This document shows, piece after piece, positions 6,436 through 13,428 of a stretch of 28,429 nucleotides of DNA (positions are counted from its first letter, which is position 1; each line of letters opens with the position of its first letter). The position numbers were made by a program, and so were the translations under genes. Source of the stretch: UMGS1766 sp963597355 (GTDB lineage Bacteria; Bacillota; Clostridia; Oscillospirales; Oscillospiraceae); the NCBI GenBank assembly GCA_963597355.1, contig CAVBPR010000023.1, positions 1-28,429 on the forward strand, written 5' to 3'. The notes beneath the pieces were generated by a model. The model had not been told where the DNA came from and searched no databases. It was given only the letters and a program-made list of their open reading frames with translations.

Positions 6436-6849
6436 TTATTTGCTCCACAGAGCGCCCATAATCTCGGGATAGCCTTCGTCCACAATGTTCACCATGCGGC
6501 GCACCAGGTTGTAAACAACGCTGCCGCAGGTCTCCTCATCGATGTAGGCGTCGATCTGAGCCAGCACATCGTTGTCCTTGTCGATGTAGAAGCACACCCA
6601 GCGGAACTTCTTGTTCAGCTCGTTGCAGGCCAGAATGCCGCTGGCCAGCTTCTCATTCTTGAAGTTGGCAATCTCCCAGCACTTCAGGCTGACGATGGGA
6701 TCCCCGTCCTCATCGAAGAACACGTAGATGGGAATGGTTTTCAGGTTGTCTCCTTCGTAGGTCACCTTTACCACATTTTCCTTTATTTCCTGATACTTGA
6801 CGTCGTTCCGATCCAAAAACCGGGTGAACAAACCTTTGTAATCTGCCAT
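6436..6849 (-). CDS. YbjN-domain protein, function unknown
   Basis: A small soluble acidic protein of 137 residues with no signal peptide or membrane segment. The start is ATG 6849 (MADYKGLFTRFLDR), eight bases after GAGAGG. An in-frame GTG nine bases upstream overlaps the ribosome binding site and was rejected. The pattern 'FFDEDGDPIVSLKCWEIANFKNEKLASGILACNELN' (in pieces), then 'WVCFYIDKDNDVLAQIDAYIDEET' with a C-terminal helix, resembles YbjN/bacterial sensory transduction regulator-like domains. Those share a fold with type III secretion chaperones. It is convergent with xpt and shares its terminator. It is a single-gene unit with its own promoter. The molecular role is not known. Confidence 0.75.
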   Translation of the reverse strand: MADYKGLFTRFLDRNDVKYQEIKENVVKVTYEGDNLKTIPIYVFFDEDGDPIVSLKCWEIANFKNEKLASGILACNELNKKFRWVCFYIDKDNDVLAQIDAYIDEETCGSVVYNLVRRMVNIVDEGYPEIMGALWSK

Positions 6850-6881
6850 GTAAAACACCTCTCAAGTTTTAATTTGAGTTC

Positions 6882-6909
6882 ATTGTACCATAGTTTTCTG
6901 TTTTGTAAA
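6882..6909 (-). promoter_or_regulatory. promoter of ybjN-like gene
   Basis: On the minus strand, TTTACA (6904-6909) and TACAAT (6882-6887) are separated by 16 bp, about 33 bp before the start codon. Confidence 0.8.
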
Positions 6910-7033
6910 GGAAAACCGATTCGTGCAAACCGGTGCGAATTTTAACCTTTCGTTTCCTCCCTTTCGAATGTCCGCTCCCGATAAAAAAAGGCTCTGCCGA
7001 AGGACAAAACCGTAAAAGCCCGCCCTTCCCCCC

Positions 7034-7062
7034 TTGACGCAAAGGGCGGGATGTGCTATAGT
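7034..7062 (+). promoter_or_regulatory. glyS promoter, overlapped by inverted repeat
   Basis: TTGACG (7034-7039) and TATAGT (7057-7062) are separated by 17 bp. A 9-bp perfect inverted repeat, CCCGCCCTT (7019-7027) / AAGGGCGGG (7042-7050), brackets the -35. It could be an operator or just the remains of a leftward terminator. Confidence 0.8.
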
Positions 7063-7068
7063 TCTGGC

Positions 7069-7338
7069 ATATCAGCTGAGACGGGGAATCGTTTCCGCAT
7101 CGGCCGGCAAGAGAGCTGCCCCTCGTGGTGCAAGGGCAGTCCGGCGGAAGGAAACAGGGCGCCCCTGAGCTGCGGCCCCAACGTTTCATCACCAGTAGGC
7201 GCCGCCGGTCTGACCCTCCGATAACGGGGTATCGAGTGCAGTTCACCCTGGGTGAGCTGAATTCAGGTGGTACCACGGATTTTCATTTGATCGAAAGTTC
7301 GCCCTGAGTCCCTAAACCGGGATTCGGGGCGTTTTTTT
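7069..7338 (+). promoter_or_regulatory. T-box leader of glyS
   Basis: A tRNA-sensing transcription-attenuation leader. The hallmark T-box sequence GGTGGTACCACGG lies at 7266-7278. It is followed by a terminator stem CGCCCTGAGTCCC (7300-7312) with 7319-7331 and T7 (7332-7338). Upstream is a long structured region with an AGAGAGC element (about 7109-7115) and an apical GGTGCAA loop, as in T-box stem I. A GGC triplet at 7158-7160 is a candidate glycine specifier codon. In this family, uncharged tRNA-Gly would pair with the specifier and the TGGT bulge, favour the antiterminator and allow glyS expression. The exact specifier needs a covariance-model fold. Confidence 0.93.
7300..7338 (+). terminator. 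T-box attenuator terminator
   Basis: A 13-bp stem with one weak interior pair is followed by seven T. It is conditional on tRNA-Gly charging by T-box logic. Confidence 0.9.
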
Positions 7339-7406
7339 ATGTTTCGCCCCGGCAAAATCCCAATTATAACGCGGCAGCCAGCCGCGGAGGAAAGGATGCA
7401 TTACCA

Positions 7407-8837
7407 ATGAAAAACGAAGCAAAAACCATGGACAAGCTGGTCACCCTCTGTAAGGGCCGCGGCTTCATCTTCGCCGGCAGCGAAATTTACGGCGGCCTGG
7501 CCAACACCTGGGACTACGGCCCTCTGGGTGTGGAGCTGAAGAACAACGTGAAAAAGGCCTGGTGGAAGAAGTTCGTTCAGGAAACCCCCAACAACGTGGG
7601 TCTGGACGCCGCCATCCTCATGAACCCCCAGACCTGGGTGGCCTCCGGCCATCTGGCCGGCTTCAGCGATCCCCTGATGGACTGCAAGGAGTGCCACGAG
7701 CGCTTCCGTGCCGACAAGGTGATTGAGGACTGGTGCAGTGAAAACGGCTTTGAGCTGCCCAAGCCCATCGATGCCTTCTCCCAGAACGAAATGGCGGACT
7801 TCGTGGATGAGCACGCCATCGCCTGCCCCACCTGCGGCAAGCACAACTGGACGGACATCCGCCAGTTCAACCTGATGTTCAAGACCTTCCAGGGCGTGAC
7901 CGAGGACGCAAAGAACACCGTTTACCTCCGTCCCGAAACCGCTCAGGGCATTTTCGTCAACTTCCCCAACATCCAGCGCACCAGCCGCAAGAAGCTGCCC
8001 TTCGGCGTCTGCCAGATCGGCAAGAGCTTCCGCAACGAGATCACCCCCGGCAACTTCACCTTCCGCACCCGTGAGTTCGAGCAGATGGAGCTGGAGTTCT
8101 TCTGCAAGCCGGGCACAGATCTGGAGTGGTTCCAGTACTGGCGCAACTACTGCCACCAGTGGCTGCTGGACCTGAACATGACCGACGAGAACCTGCGGCT
8201 GCGGGATCACGAGCCGGAGGAGCTGTGCTTCTACTCCAAGGCAACCACCGACTTTGAGTATCTGTTCCCCTTCGGCTGGGGCGAGCTGTGGGGCGTGGCC
8301 GACCGCACCGACTACGACCTGACCCAGCACCAGAACACCTCCGGCAAGGATTTGACCTACTTCGATCAGGAAACCGGCGAGCACATCATCCCCTACGTCA
8401 TCGAGCCCTCTCTGGGTGCCGACCGCGTCACTCTGGCCTTCCTCTGCGACGCCTACGACGAAGAAGTTGTGGGTCAGGACAAGAAGGGCAACGACGATAT
8501 CCGTGTGGTCATGCACTTCCATCCCGCTCTGGCTCCCTTCAAGGCCGCCGTCCTGCCTCTGAGCAAGAAGCTGGCCCCCAAGGCCCAGGAGATCTACACC
8601 CAGCTGAGCAAGTACTTCATGGTGGACTATGACGAGGCCGGCTCCATCGGCAAGCGTTACCGCCGGGAGGACGAAATCGGCACCCCCTTCTGCATCACCG
8701 TGGACTTTGCCACCGTCGGCGACGAGAACACCCCTGCCGACAATGCCGTCACCATCCGTGACCGGGACACCATGGAGCAGGTGCGCGTGCCTATCGACCA
8801 GCTGAAGGACTGGATCGAAGAGCGGATTGCATTCTGA
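7407..8837 (+). CDS. glyS: Glycyl-tRNA synthetase (homodimeric type)
   Basis: A cytosolic class II synthetase that charges tRNA-Gly, 476 residues, single-chain alpha2 form and not the GlyQ/GlyS tetramer. It has the N-terminal 'CKGRGFIFAGSEIYGGLANTWDYGPLG' region (in pieces), two CxxC pairs (C93/C96 and C140/C143) that may bind zinc, and class II motif 2 'FRNEITPGNFTFRTREFEQM'. Motif 3 is 'EPSLGADR', and a C-terminal anticodon-binding domain starts at about residue 370. The ATG at 7407 is chosen because relatives start with a similar MxNExTMDK. The best Shine-Dalgarno (GGAGGAAAGG, 7386-7395) is 11 or more bases away and directly precedes a four-codon mini-ORF (ATG 7396 to TGA 7410) that overlaps the glyS ATG. 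The gene is controlled by the T-box upstream. Confidence 0.97.
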   Translation: MKNEAKTMDKLVTLCKGRGFIFAGSEIYGGLANTWDYGPLGVELKNNVKKAWWKKFVQETPNNVGLDAAILMNPQTWVASGHLAGFSDPLMDCKECHERFRADKVIEDWCSENGFELPKPIDAFSQNEMADFVDEHAIACPTCGKHNWTDIRQFNLMFKTFQGVTEDAKNTVYLRPETAQGIFVNFPNIQRTSRKKLPFGVCQIGKSFRNEITPGNFTFRTREFEQMELEFFCKPGTDLEWFQYWRNYCHQWLLDLNMTDENLRLRDHEPEELCFYSKATTDFEYLFPFGWGELWGVADRTDYDLTQHQNTSGKDLTYFDQETGEHIIPYVIEPSLGADRVTLAFLCDAYDEEVVGQDKKGNDDIRVVMHFHPALAPFKAAVLPLSKKLAPKAQEIYTQLSKYFMVDYDEAGSIGKRYRREDEIGTPFCITVDFATVGDENTPADNAVTIRDRDTMEQVRVPIDQLKDWIEERIAF

Positions 8838-8854
8838 TTCATCCTGTCATTTTA

Positions 8855-8902
8855 AAACCGCATCGGGAGATTTTCCGCTTCTCCCGATGCGGTTTCTTTT
8901 TA
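8855..8902 (+). terminator. glyS terminator
   Basis: A perfect 16-bp stem (8855-8870 with 8880-8895) followed by CTTTTTATT. Confidence 0.93.
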
Positions 8903-8916
8903 TTATGTTATTATGC

Positions 8917-8952
8917 AAAAAATCCCCGACCAGATGGAACTGGTCGGGGATT
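8917..8952 (-). terminator. terminator of NlpC/P60 gene
   Basis: A perfect 13-bp stem AATCCCCGACCAG (8921-8933) pairs with 8940-8952. On the minus strand it is followed by T6 (8917-8922). It lies just past the stop of the leftward gene. Confidence 0.93.
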
Positions 8953-8970
8953 GCTGATTCTGGATTCGGA

Positions 8971-10257
8971 TCAGTCGATGAGCCGGCGAACGGTGAAGCC
9001 GGACTTATTGGGGTTGACGCTGGTGATGCCGATGCCGTAAGCCACGCCACGGGCACTGACCATCTGGCCGCCGCCGATGTAAATGCCGATGTGGCCGCCG
9101 GAAGCGGAAGCGCCGGAATAGTAGAAGATGATGTCGCCGGGCTGAGCTTCAGAATAGCTGACGGCGCGGCCGGCGGAACGCTGGGAGTAAGAGGAGTGCG
9201 CCAGGCTGATGCCGAAGTGCTTATACACCTGCATCACGAAGCCGGAGCAATCGCAGCCGTTGGTCAGGCTCTCACCGCCCCAGACGTAGGGGTTGCCGAT
9301 GAACTGGCAGGCATAGCTTGCCACCTCAGCGCCGGTGCCGGAAGTCACCGTGGAGCTGGAGCCGCCGGAGCTGGAATTGTTCTTATTGGTGTTGTTGTTC
9401 TTCTTGGCTGCTTCCGCCGCTGCGGCGGCTGCCGCCTCCTGCTCCTTGCGCTTGCGCTCGGCTTCCTCCGCCTGCCGCTTCAGCTCTGCCACCTGAGCGG
9501 CATACTCTGCCTCGCTGACGGCGATCTCATCGTCCAGAGCGTCGTTCTGGGCGTCCAGCTTGTCCAGCTGATCCTGGTATTCCGACTGATTTGCCTTAAC
9601 CTCGGCAATCAGCTCGTCGTTCTTGTCCGATGCCTCCTGCAGGTCCTCCTGCTGGCTCTGCAGCTCGGTCATAGCGGATTCCTGGCTGGACTTTTCCTCC
9701 TCCAGCTGGGTTTCCTTGTCCGCCACTTCCTGACGGGCCTGCTCCAGCGCGTCTACAACGCCGTTATCGTACTGGGCAACGTTCTTCACGAAGTTCAGGC
9801 GATCCAGCAGATCGGAGAAGCTGGCGGCGTCAAACAGAATGGACAGGTAGCTGATGTTGCCGGTTTCCTCCATGTCGCGGAAGCGGTCGCAGTAGAGCTG
9901 GTAATATTCCTGCTCCTTTGCCTGAGCCTCCTCCAGCTCGGCCTGGGTCTGCACGATCTGGGCGGCATAGTCGTCAATCAGTGCCTGAGTGTCGGCAATC
10001 TGGTCGGAGATCAGACCCATCTGCTGCTGATACAGCTCGGCCTGCTCCAGTGCGGAGTTCATTTTTCCCTGCAGGGCGTCAATCTGGCTCTGCACGTCGG
10101 ACATCTGGCTCTGCACCTGAGAACGCTTGTTCTTCAGGGCGTTGATATCATCCTTCGTCACTGCGCTGGCAAAAGGCACCAGAGCGCAGGTCATTACGGC
10201 GGAAAGGCCAAGGGCAATCAGACGGCGGCCAATGTGTAAATGTGTTTTCTGCATCAT
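8971..10257 (-). CDS. Secreted NlpC/P60 peptidoglycan endopeptidase with coiled coil (CwlO/PcsB-like)
   Basis: A 428-residue secreted cell-wall hydrolase. Residues 1-32 are a signal peptide (basic HIGRR, hydrophobic core, cleavage after ASA). Residues about 35-295 form a long coiled coil rich in Q/E/A, as in CwlO and PcsB, which in those proteins meets the FtsEX ABC complex. An Asn/Ser/Gly-rich linker (about 300-318) leads to the NlpC/P60 domain. The catalytic Cys is C337 in NGCDCSGF and the His is H389 in GGHIGIY. The third polar position, often His in relatives, seems to be Ser401 (QMVSARG). Expected activity is cleavage of the D-Glu-gamma-diamino-acid bond in stem peptides. The start is one of two adjacent ATGs (10257 or 10254), and the ribosome binding site is weak (GAAAGAG). 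It is monocistronic with a leader of about 120 nt. Confidence 0.95.
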   Translation of the reverse strand: MMQKTHLHIGRRLIALGLSAVMTCALVPFASAVTKDDINALKNKRSQVQSQMSDVQSQIDALQGKMNSALEQAELYQQQMGLISDQIADTQALIDDYAAQIVQTQAELEEAQAKEQEYYQLYCDRFRDMEETGNISYLSILFDAASFSDLLDRLNFVKNVAQYDNGVVDALEQARQEVADKETQLEEEKSSQESAMTELQSQQEDLQEASDKNDELIAEVKANQSEYQDQLDKLDAQNDALDDEIAVSEAEYAAQVAELKRQAEEAERKRKEQEAAAAAAAEAAKKNNNTNKNNSSSGGSSSTVTSGTGAEVASYACQFIGNPYVWGGESLTNGCDCSGFVMQVYKHFGISLAHSSYSQRSAGRAVSYSEAQPGDIIFYYSGASASGGHIGIYIGGGQMVSARGVAYGIGITSVNPNKSGFTVRRLID

Positions 10258-10385
10258 TTCATCACTCTTTCGGTCATTCGTCGGTTGTTTTCGTTCTTCA
10301 GTGTCCTATGGAAAGGGTTCTTCCCGGTTTCTTCGCTCCCATGGAAGGACAGACTTCCCATACAATTAACTTATGTATACCAAGG

Positions 10386-10414
10386 AGTTTACCACACTGC
10401 AACCGCTTTGTCAA
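10386..10414 (-). promoter_or_regulatory. promoter of NlpC/P60 gene
   Basis: On the minus strand, a perfect TTGACA (10409-10414) and TAAACT (10386-10391) are separated by 17 bp. A 5' leader of about 120 nt follows, in which GTCC/GGAC segments (about 10301-10352) can pair. It does not match the c-di-AMP (ydaO) riboswitch I would expect for such genes. Confidence 0.8.
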
Positions 10415-10487
10415 CTTTTGTAACCATTTTTAAAGCAAAATAATGCTGAAATTTCAAGGCTTTTTTCCTTTGCCGCCGCCTTTTTCC

Positions 10488-10517
10488 TTGCCACAATCCC
10501 CTTTCGTGTGCTAAAAT
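10488..10517 (+). promoter_or_regulatory. promoter of membrane protein gene
   Basis: TTGCCA (10488-10493) and TAAAAT (10512-10517) are separated by 18 bp. It is divergent from the NlpC/P60 promoter. Confidence 0.7.
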
Positions 10518-10550
10518 CATACCATCTGATATAGAAAGGGATGATCCGCA

Positions 10551-11366
10551 ATGGACGAACCCATGCACCCGACACCGGAAGAAGAAGAGGTAAACCGCCT
10601 GCCAAAGGATGCCGATTCCCCTTCCAATCCTCCTGCCGAATCCCCTGCCGAACCCGTTGAGGATGCCGCCGATGCACCGGCTGATTTTCCGCCCCAGGAG
10701 GAAGCACCTTCCTACGACAGCTCTTATCAGCTGAATTTCTCCAAACCCAAACCTCCCCGCCGCCCCTTTTTCCGGGACACCTGGGAGATTTTCCGAAATA
10801 TGTTCACCCGCAACAGCGAAAAGATGCTCGCCATTGCCGCCGGGGACGATTACCCCATCTGGCGGGCGAACTTCCTTGTGGTTCTGCTGGCAACGCTGGT
10901 GGGCAGTCTCCTTTCCTTCGGCCTGAATCCTCCCCTGCGGATGCTGTTCGACTATCAGGTCGGCTGGGTTGTGGGCATGGTTCTTCTGAGCCTGGTTCTC
11001 ACGGCAGCGACCCTCGCCCTGCTTGTGGTGGCGCTGCGGACGGCGGCAAAGCTCAGCGGCACAGGGATCAGCTGGCAGAGCACCGCAAACGTGGTTTCCT
11101 GCTGCACTCTGGTAACGGCAGTCATTGAGCTGGTGGGTTCCCTGATCCCCTCGGTGGGTGGCGTGCTGGCGCTGCTGGTCTGCGCGGTGCTGCTGCCGGT
11201 GCTGCTCTACTCCGGCTATCAGAAGCTGACAGACAATGCCGGTCATCTGTGGCCCTTTATCTGGAGCATTGTCCTCTGGGTTCTGGCTTCCGCTCTGCTG
11301 ACCTTTATCGCCATCGGCCTGTTTGTCGCCGGCACCCTGTTCGGCTATACCTATTATTATTTCTAA
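10551..11366 (+). CDS. Membrane protein of unknown function, acidic Pro-rich N-terminus
   Basis: A 271-residue protein. Residues 1-75 are Pro/Glu/Asp/Ala-rich and surely disordered. A short basic stretch (KPKPPRRPF) and an amphipathic segment (RDTWEIFRNMFTRNSEKM, about 75-92) follow. There are about five transmembrane helices (near 106-125, 136-165, 180-198, 200-222 and 235-265). The layout of disordered cytoplasmic tail plus five helices resembles Yip1/DUF-type small membrane proteins, but I do not recognise the family with confidence. The ATG follows AAAGGGATGA. Divergent from the NlpC/P60 gene and followed by a terminator, it is a single-gene unit before dnaA. A long leftward ORF on the opposite strand is a shadow, being rich in Q/H/G with no signals. 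Confidence 0.8.
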   Translation: MDEPMHPTPEEEEVNRLPKDADSPSNPPAESPAEPVEDAADAPADFPPQEEAPSYDSSYQLNFSKPKPPRRPFFRDTWEIFRNMFTRNSEKMLAIAAGDDYPIWRANFLVVLLATLVGSLLSFGLNPPLRMLFDYQVGWVVGMVLLSLVLTAATLALLVVALRTAAKLSGTGISWQSTANVVSCCTLVTAVIELVGSLIPSVGGVLALLVCAVLLPVLLYSGYQKLTDNAGHLWPFIWSIVLWVLASALLTFIAIGLFVAGTLFGYTYYYF

Positions 11367-11379
11367 TCCATCTAATTTC

Positions 11380-11419
11380 ACCCTCCTTCTCCTTTTGGGA
11401 GAGGGAGGGTTCTTTTTTT
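11380..11419 (+). terminator. terminator of membrane protein gene
   Basis: An imperfect stem ACCCTCC...TCTCC pairs with GGGAGAGGGAGGGT (11380-11411) around a TTTT loop, followed by CTTTTTTT. Confidence 0.82.
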
Positions 11420-11633
11420 CTTCTAAAAGGCGCTTCCCCATCGGTCGCCGAAGCAGAAATTCATTTTTTTTAACCCTTCCAAATTGCATAGCATACAGAT
11501 TTCCCCTCTCAGAGCCCCGTATTTCCCCTTTCTCCGCCGGTGTTTCCCTGTTCCCCTCGGGGGGTTGAAAGGCGCTGAGGGCATTTTCACGGCAAAATAG
11601 CCTTCTTTTGCGAAAAATTTCTCCTTATCTGCA
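11420..11633. other. gene-free interval before dnaA promoter
   Basis: I see no gene and no DnaA boxes here. Bacillus-type bipartite origins carry boxes on this side of dnaA. It is pyrimidine-rich with short T and C tracts. Confidence 0.55.
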
Positions 11634-11663
11634 TTGCTTGCAGAGGGATGGCTGTGCTATAAT
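11634..11663 (+). promoter_or_regulatory. dnaA promoter
   Basis: TTGCTT (11634-11639) and a perfect TATAAT (11658-11663) are separated by 18 bp. Confidence 0.75.
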
Positions 11664-11682
11664 ACAATCGAATAAAAAGAAG

Positions 11683-11703
11683 CTCCGCCCGATGGGGGCG
11701 GAG
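11683..11703 (+). promoter_or_regulatory. GC-rich hairpin in dnaA leader
   Basis: A perfect 8-bp stem CTCCGCCC (11683-11690) / GGGCGGAG (11696-11703) has a 5-nt loop. It lies in the dnaA 5' UTR and is followed by a weak U-rich stretch (GTCTGTTTTCG). It could act as an attenuator or RNA-stability element; this is inference. Confidence 0.45.
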
Positions 11704-11748
11704 GAGTCTGTTTTCGTTGCAAATTTTTTTGATAAAGAGAGGCATGCT

Positions 11749-13095
11749 ATGAATTCTCTTGTGAATGCCGCTGAGATCTGGGAAACGATTCTTCCTCTGG
11801 TGGAAGAGCAGACCACAGCGACAACCTTTAAAACCTGGTTTGCAGACATTGAACCGGTTGCTCTCACTGAGGATCGGTTCTATTTGTGCTGCCAGACCGA
11901 GCTGAAGAAAAACGTTCTTCAGGAACGGTATCTGAAAATTCTGGAGGATGCGTTTTACGAGCTGTTTTCCTCCAAAATCATGGTGGAGGTGCTGACCCCG
12001 GACGAAAAGGAAAAGGTGCTCCTTTCCCTCAACTCCCAGTCCCGGCCGGAGCCCCAGAACCAGAACACCCGCATCGGCAGCGAGCTGTACACCTTCGACA
12101 CCTTCGTCGTGGGCGACTCCAACCGCTTTGCCTACAACGCCGCCCAGGCCGTGGCGACCAATCCCGGCGGCGGCTACAACCCCCTGTTTCTCTACGGAGA
12201 AAGCGGACTGGGCAAGACCCACCTGCTGTACGCCATTTACTATGCGGTGCACAAGGCCCATCCGGAGTATAACATCGTCTTTGTCAAGGGAGAGCAGTTC
12301 ACCAACGAGGTGACCGAGGCCATCCGCTACAAGACCACCGACCAGCTGCGGGCAAAGTATCGGGACAAGGACATGCTGCTGGTGGACGACATTCAGTTCA
12401 TCGCCGGCAAGCAGGCCACCCAGGTGGAGTTCTTCAACACCTTCAACGACCTTCACGAGTCCGGCCACCAGATTGTCCTGACCTCCGACCGGCCCCCATC
12501 CGACATGATTCAGCTGGAAGCCCGTCTGCGCTCCCGGTTCGAGTGGGGTCTGATGGCGGACATTCAGCCCCCCGACTATGAAACCCGCGTGGCCATCGTG
12601 CAGGAAAAGGCCATCCAAATGGGGCTGGATCTGCCCCGGGCCGTTCTGGAGTACATCGCCGAAAACATCAAAAGCAACATCCGTCAGATTGAGGGCACCG
12701 TGCGGAAGCTGCTGGCCTTCAAGGAGCTGGAGAATGCCTCCATGGACTCGGAGACCATTCTCCGGGCCGTCCGGGATCTGATCCGGGACTCCGACAGCCT
12801 GCTGCCCTCCCCGGAGATCATCGTGGAAGAGACGGCAAAATGCTATGGCGTAGAGGTCAGCGACATTCTCTCCACCTCCCGCACCGCAAAGCTCACTCTG
12901 GCCCGTCAGGTTTCCATGTACATCATCCGCAGCCTGACCCAGCTCTCTCTGCCGGAAATCGGCCGGGTCTTTGGCCGTGACCACACCACCGTCATGCACT
13001 CCCTGGAAAAGGTGGAGAAGCTGATGAAGACCAACCGGGAAGTCGCCGAAAACATCCGGGACATCAAGAGCAACGTCAACGCCAGAAGCTACTGA
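11749..13095 (+). CDS. dnaA: Chromosomal replication initiator DnaA
   Basis: An AAA+ ATPase of 448 residues that binds DnaA boxes and opens oriC. Domain I (about 1-85) begins MNSLVNAAEIWETILPLVEE, with the usual 'TTFKTWF'. Domain II is a short linker (about 86-110). Domain III holds Walker A GESGLGKTH (150-158) and Walker B LLVDDIQF (D213-D214). Domain IV has the DNA-binding signature GRDHTTVMHS (409-418). I start at ATG 11749, seven bases after AAAGAGAGG. Upstream in-frame extension was rejected because it crosses the promoter and hairpin. The ATG at 11744 stops after two codons. The gene is followed by a DnaA-box array rather than directly by dnaN. No obvious Rho-independent terminator separates them. 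Confidence 0.98.
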   Translation: MNSLVNAAEIWETILPLVEEQTTATTFKTWFADIEPVALTEDRFYLCCQTELKKNVLQERYLKILEDAFYELFSSKIMVEVLTPDEKEKVLLSLNSQSRPEPQNQNTRIGSELYTFDTFVVGDSNRFAYNAAQAVATNPGGGYNPLFLYGESGLGKTHLLYAIYYAVHKAHPEYNIVFVKGEQFTNEVTEAIRYKTTDQLRAKYRDKDMLLVDDIQFIAGKQATQVEFFNTFNDLHESGHQIVLTSDRPPSDMIQLEARLRSRFEWGLMADIQPPDYETRVAIVQEKAIQMGLDLPRAVLEYIAENIKSNIRQIEGTVRKLLAFKELENASMDSETILRAVRDLIRDSDSLLPSPEIIVEETAKCYGVEVSDILSTSRTAKLTLARQVSMYIIRSLTQLSLPEIGRVFGRDHTTVMHSLEKVEKLMKTNREVAENIRDIKSNVNARSY

Positions 13096-13172
13096 TTTTC
13101 CCGTCCCGCTCCTTTTCCCATCGGCAATAAGAAACCCTTTTTCAAGGCGGCATTCTGTTCCGGGAACCCCCT

Positions 13173-13395
13173 TTTTCCACAGCTGTCCCTGTGGCTAATT
13201 TCTCCTGTGGATAACTTTCCCGACGGATTCCCCACTTTTATCCCCACCCTTCTGTGGACAACTGTGGATATCCGCCTCAACCCCTGTGGACACTTTTTTG
13301 CTGATTTTTCAGCCTTTCCAAAGGTTATCCACAGAACTTGTGCCTTACTACTACGGCTACTATTTATCCTTATCCTTCTTTTATCATTTCCACCC
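13173..13395. other. oriC: Chromosomal replication origin (oriC)
   Basis: Eight DnaA-box-like 9-mers lie between dnaA and dnaN. Two are perfect: TGTGGATAA 13206-13214 (minus) and TTATCCACA 13325-13333 (plus). Near-matches are at 13173-13181, 13190-13198, 13238-13246, 13253-13261, 13263-13271 and 13285-13293. Eleven bases after the last perfect box comes TTACTACTACGGCTACTA (13345-13362). This reads as trinucleotides TTA-CTA-CTA-CGG-CTA-CTA, like the DnaA-trio of Bacillus subtilis. An A/T- and pyrimidine-rich tract follows (13363-13389) and is the likely unwinding site. DnaA is known to load from box to trio to melt DNA. The assignment here is by sequence and context. Confidence 0.9.
13325..13362 (+). 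promoter_or_regulatory. terminal DnaA box plus DnaA-trio (basal unwinding element)
   Basis: A perfect TTATCCACA (13325-13333), an 11-nt spacer and six trinucleotides, of which five fit the NTA trio pattern (13345-13362; the fourth, CGG, breaks it). It lies directly before the A/T-rich stretch and 67 bp upstream of dnaN. Confidence 0.75.
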
Positions 13396-13428
13396 AACTT
13401 TCCTCACGACTGGAGGTTCACTCACCTT

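Noticed and set aside
8827..10239. 470-residue rightward ORF opposite the NlpC/P60 gene
   Set aside because: Antisense of a clear signal-peptide/coiled-coil/NlpC gene. The translation is Leu/Val/Gly repeats only.
10260..10385. c-di-AMP (ydaO) riboswitch before the NlpC/P60 gene
   Set aside because: The leader is only about 120 nt and lacks the conserved ydaO elements I would expect. Only simple pairing was seen.
13157..13167. GTTCC-G-GGAAC repeat near oriC as a third copy of the small-RNA 5' motif
   Set aside because: It shares only the arms, is not followed by a CU tract or terminator, and is likely a chance palindrome.
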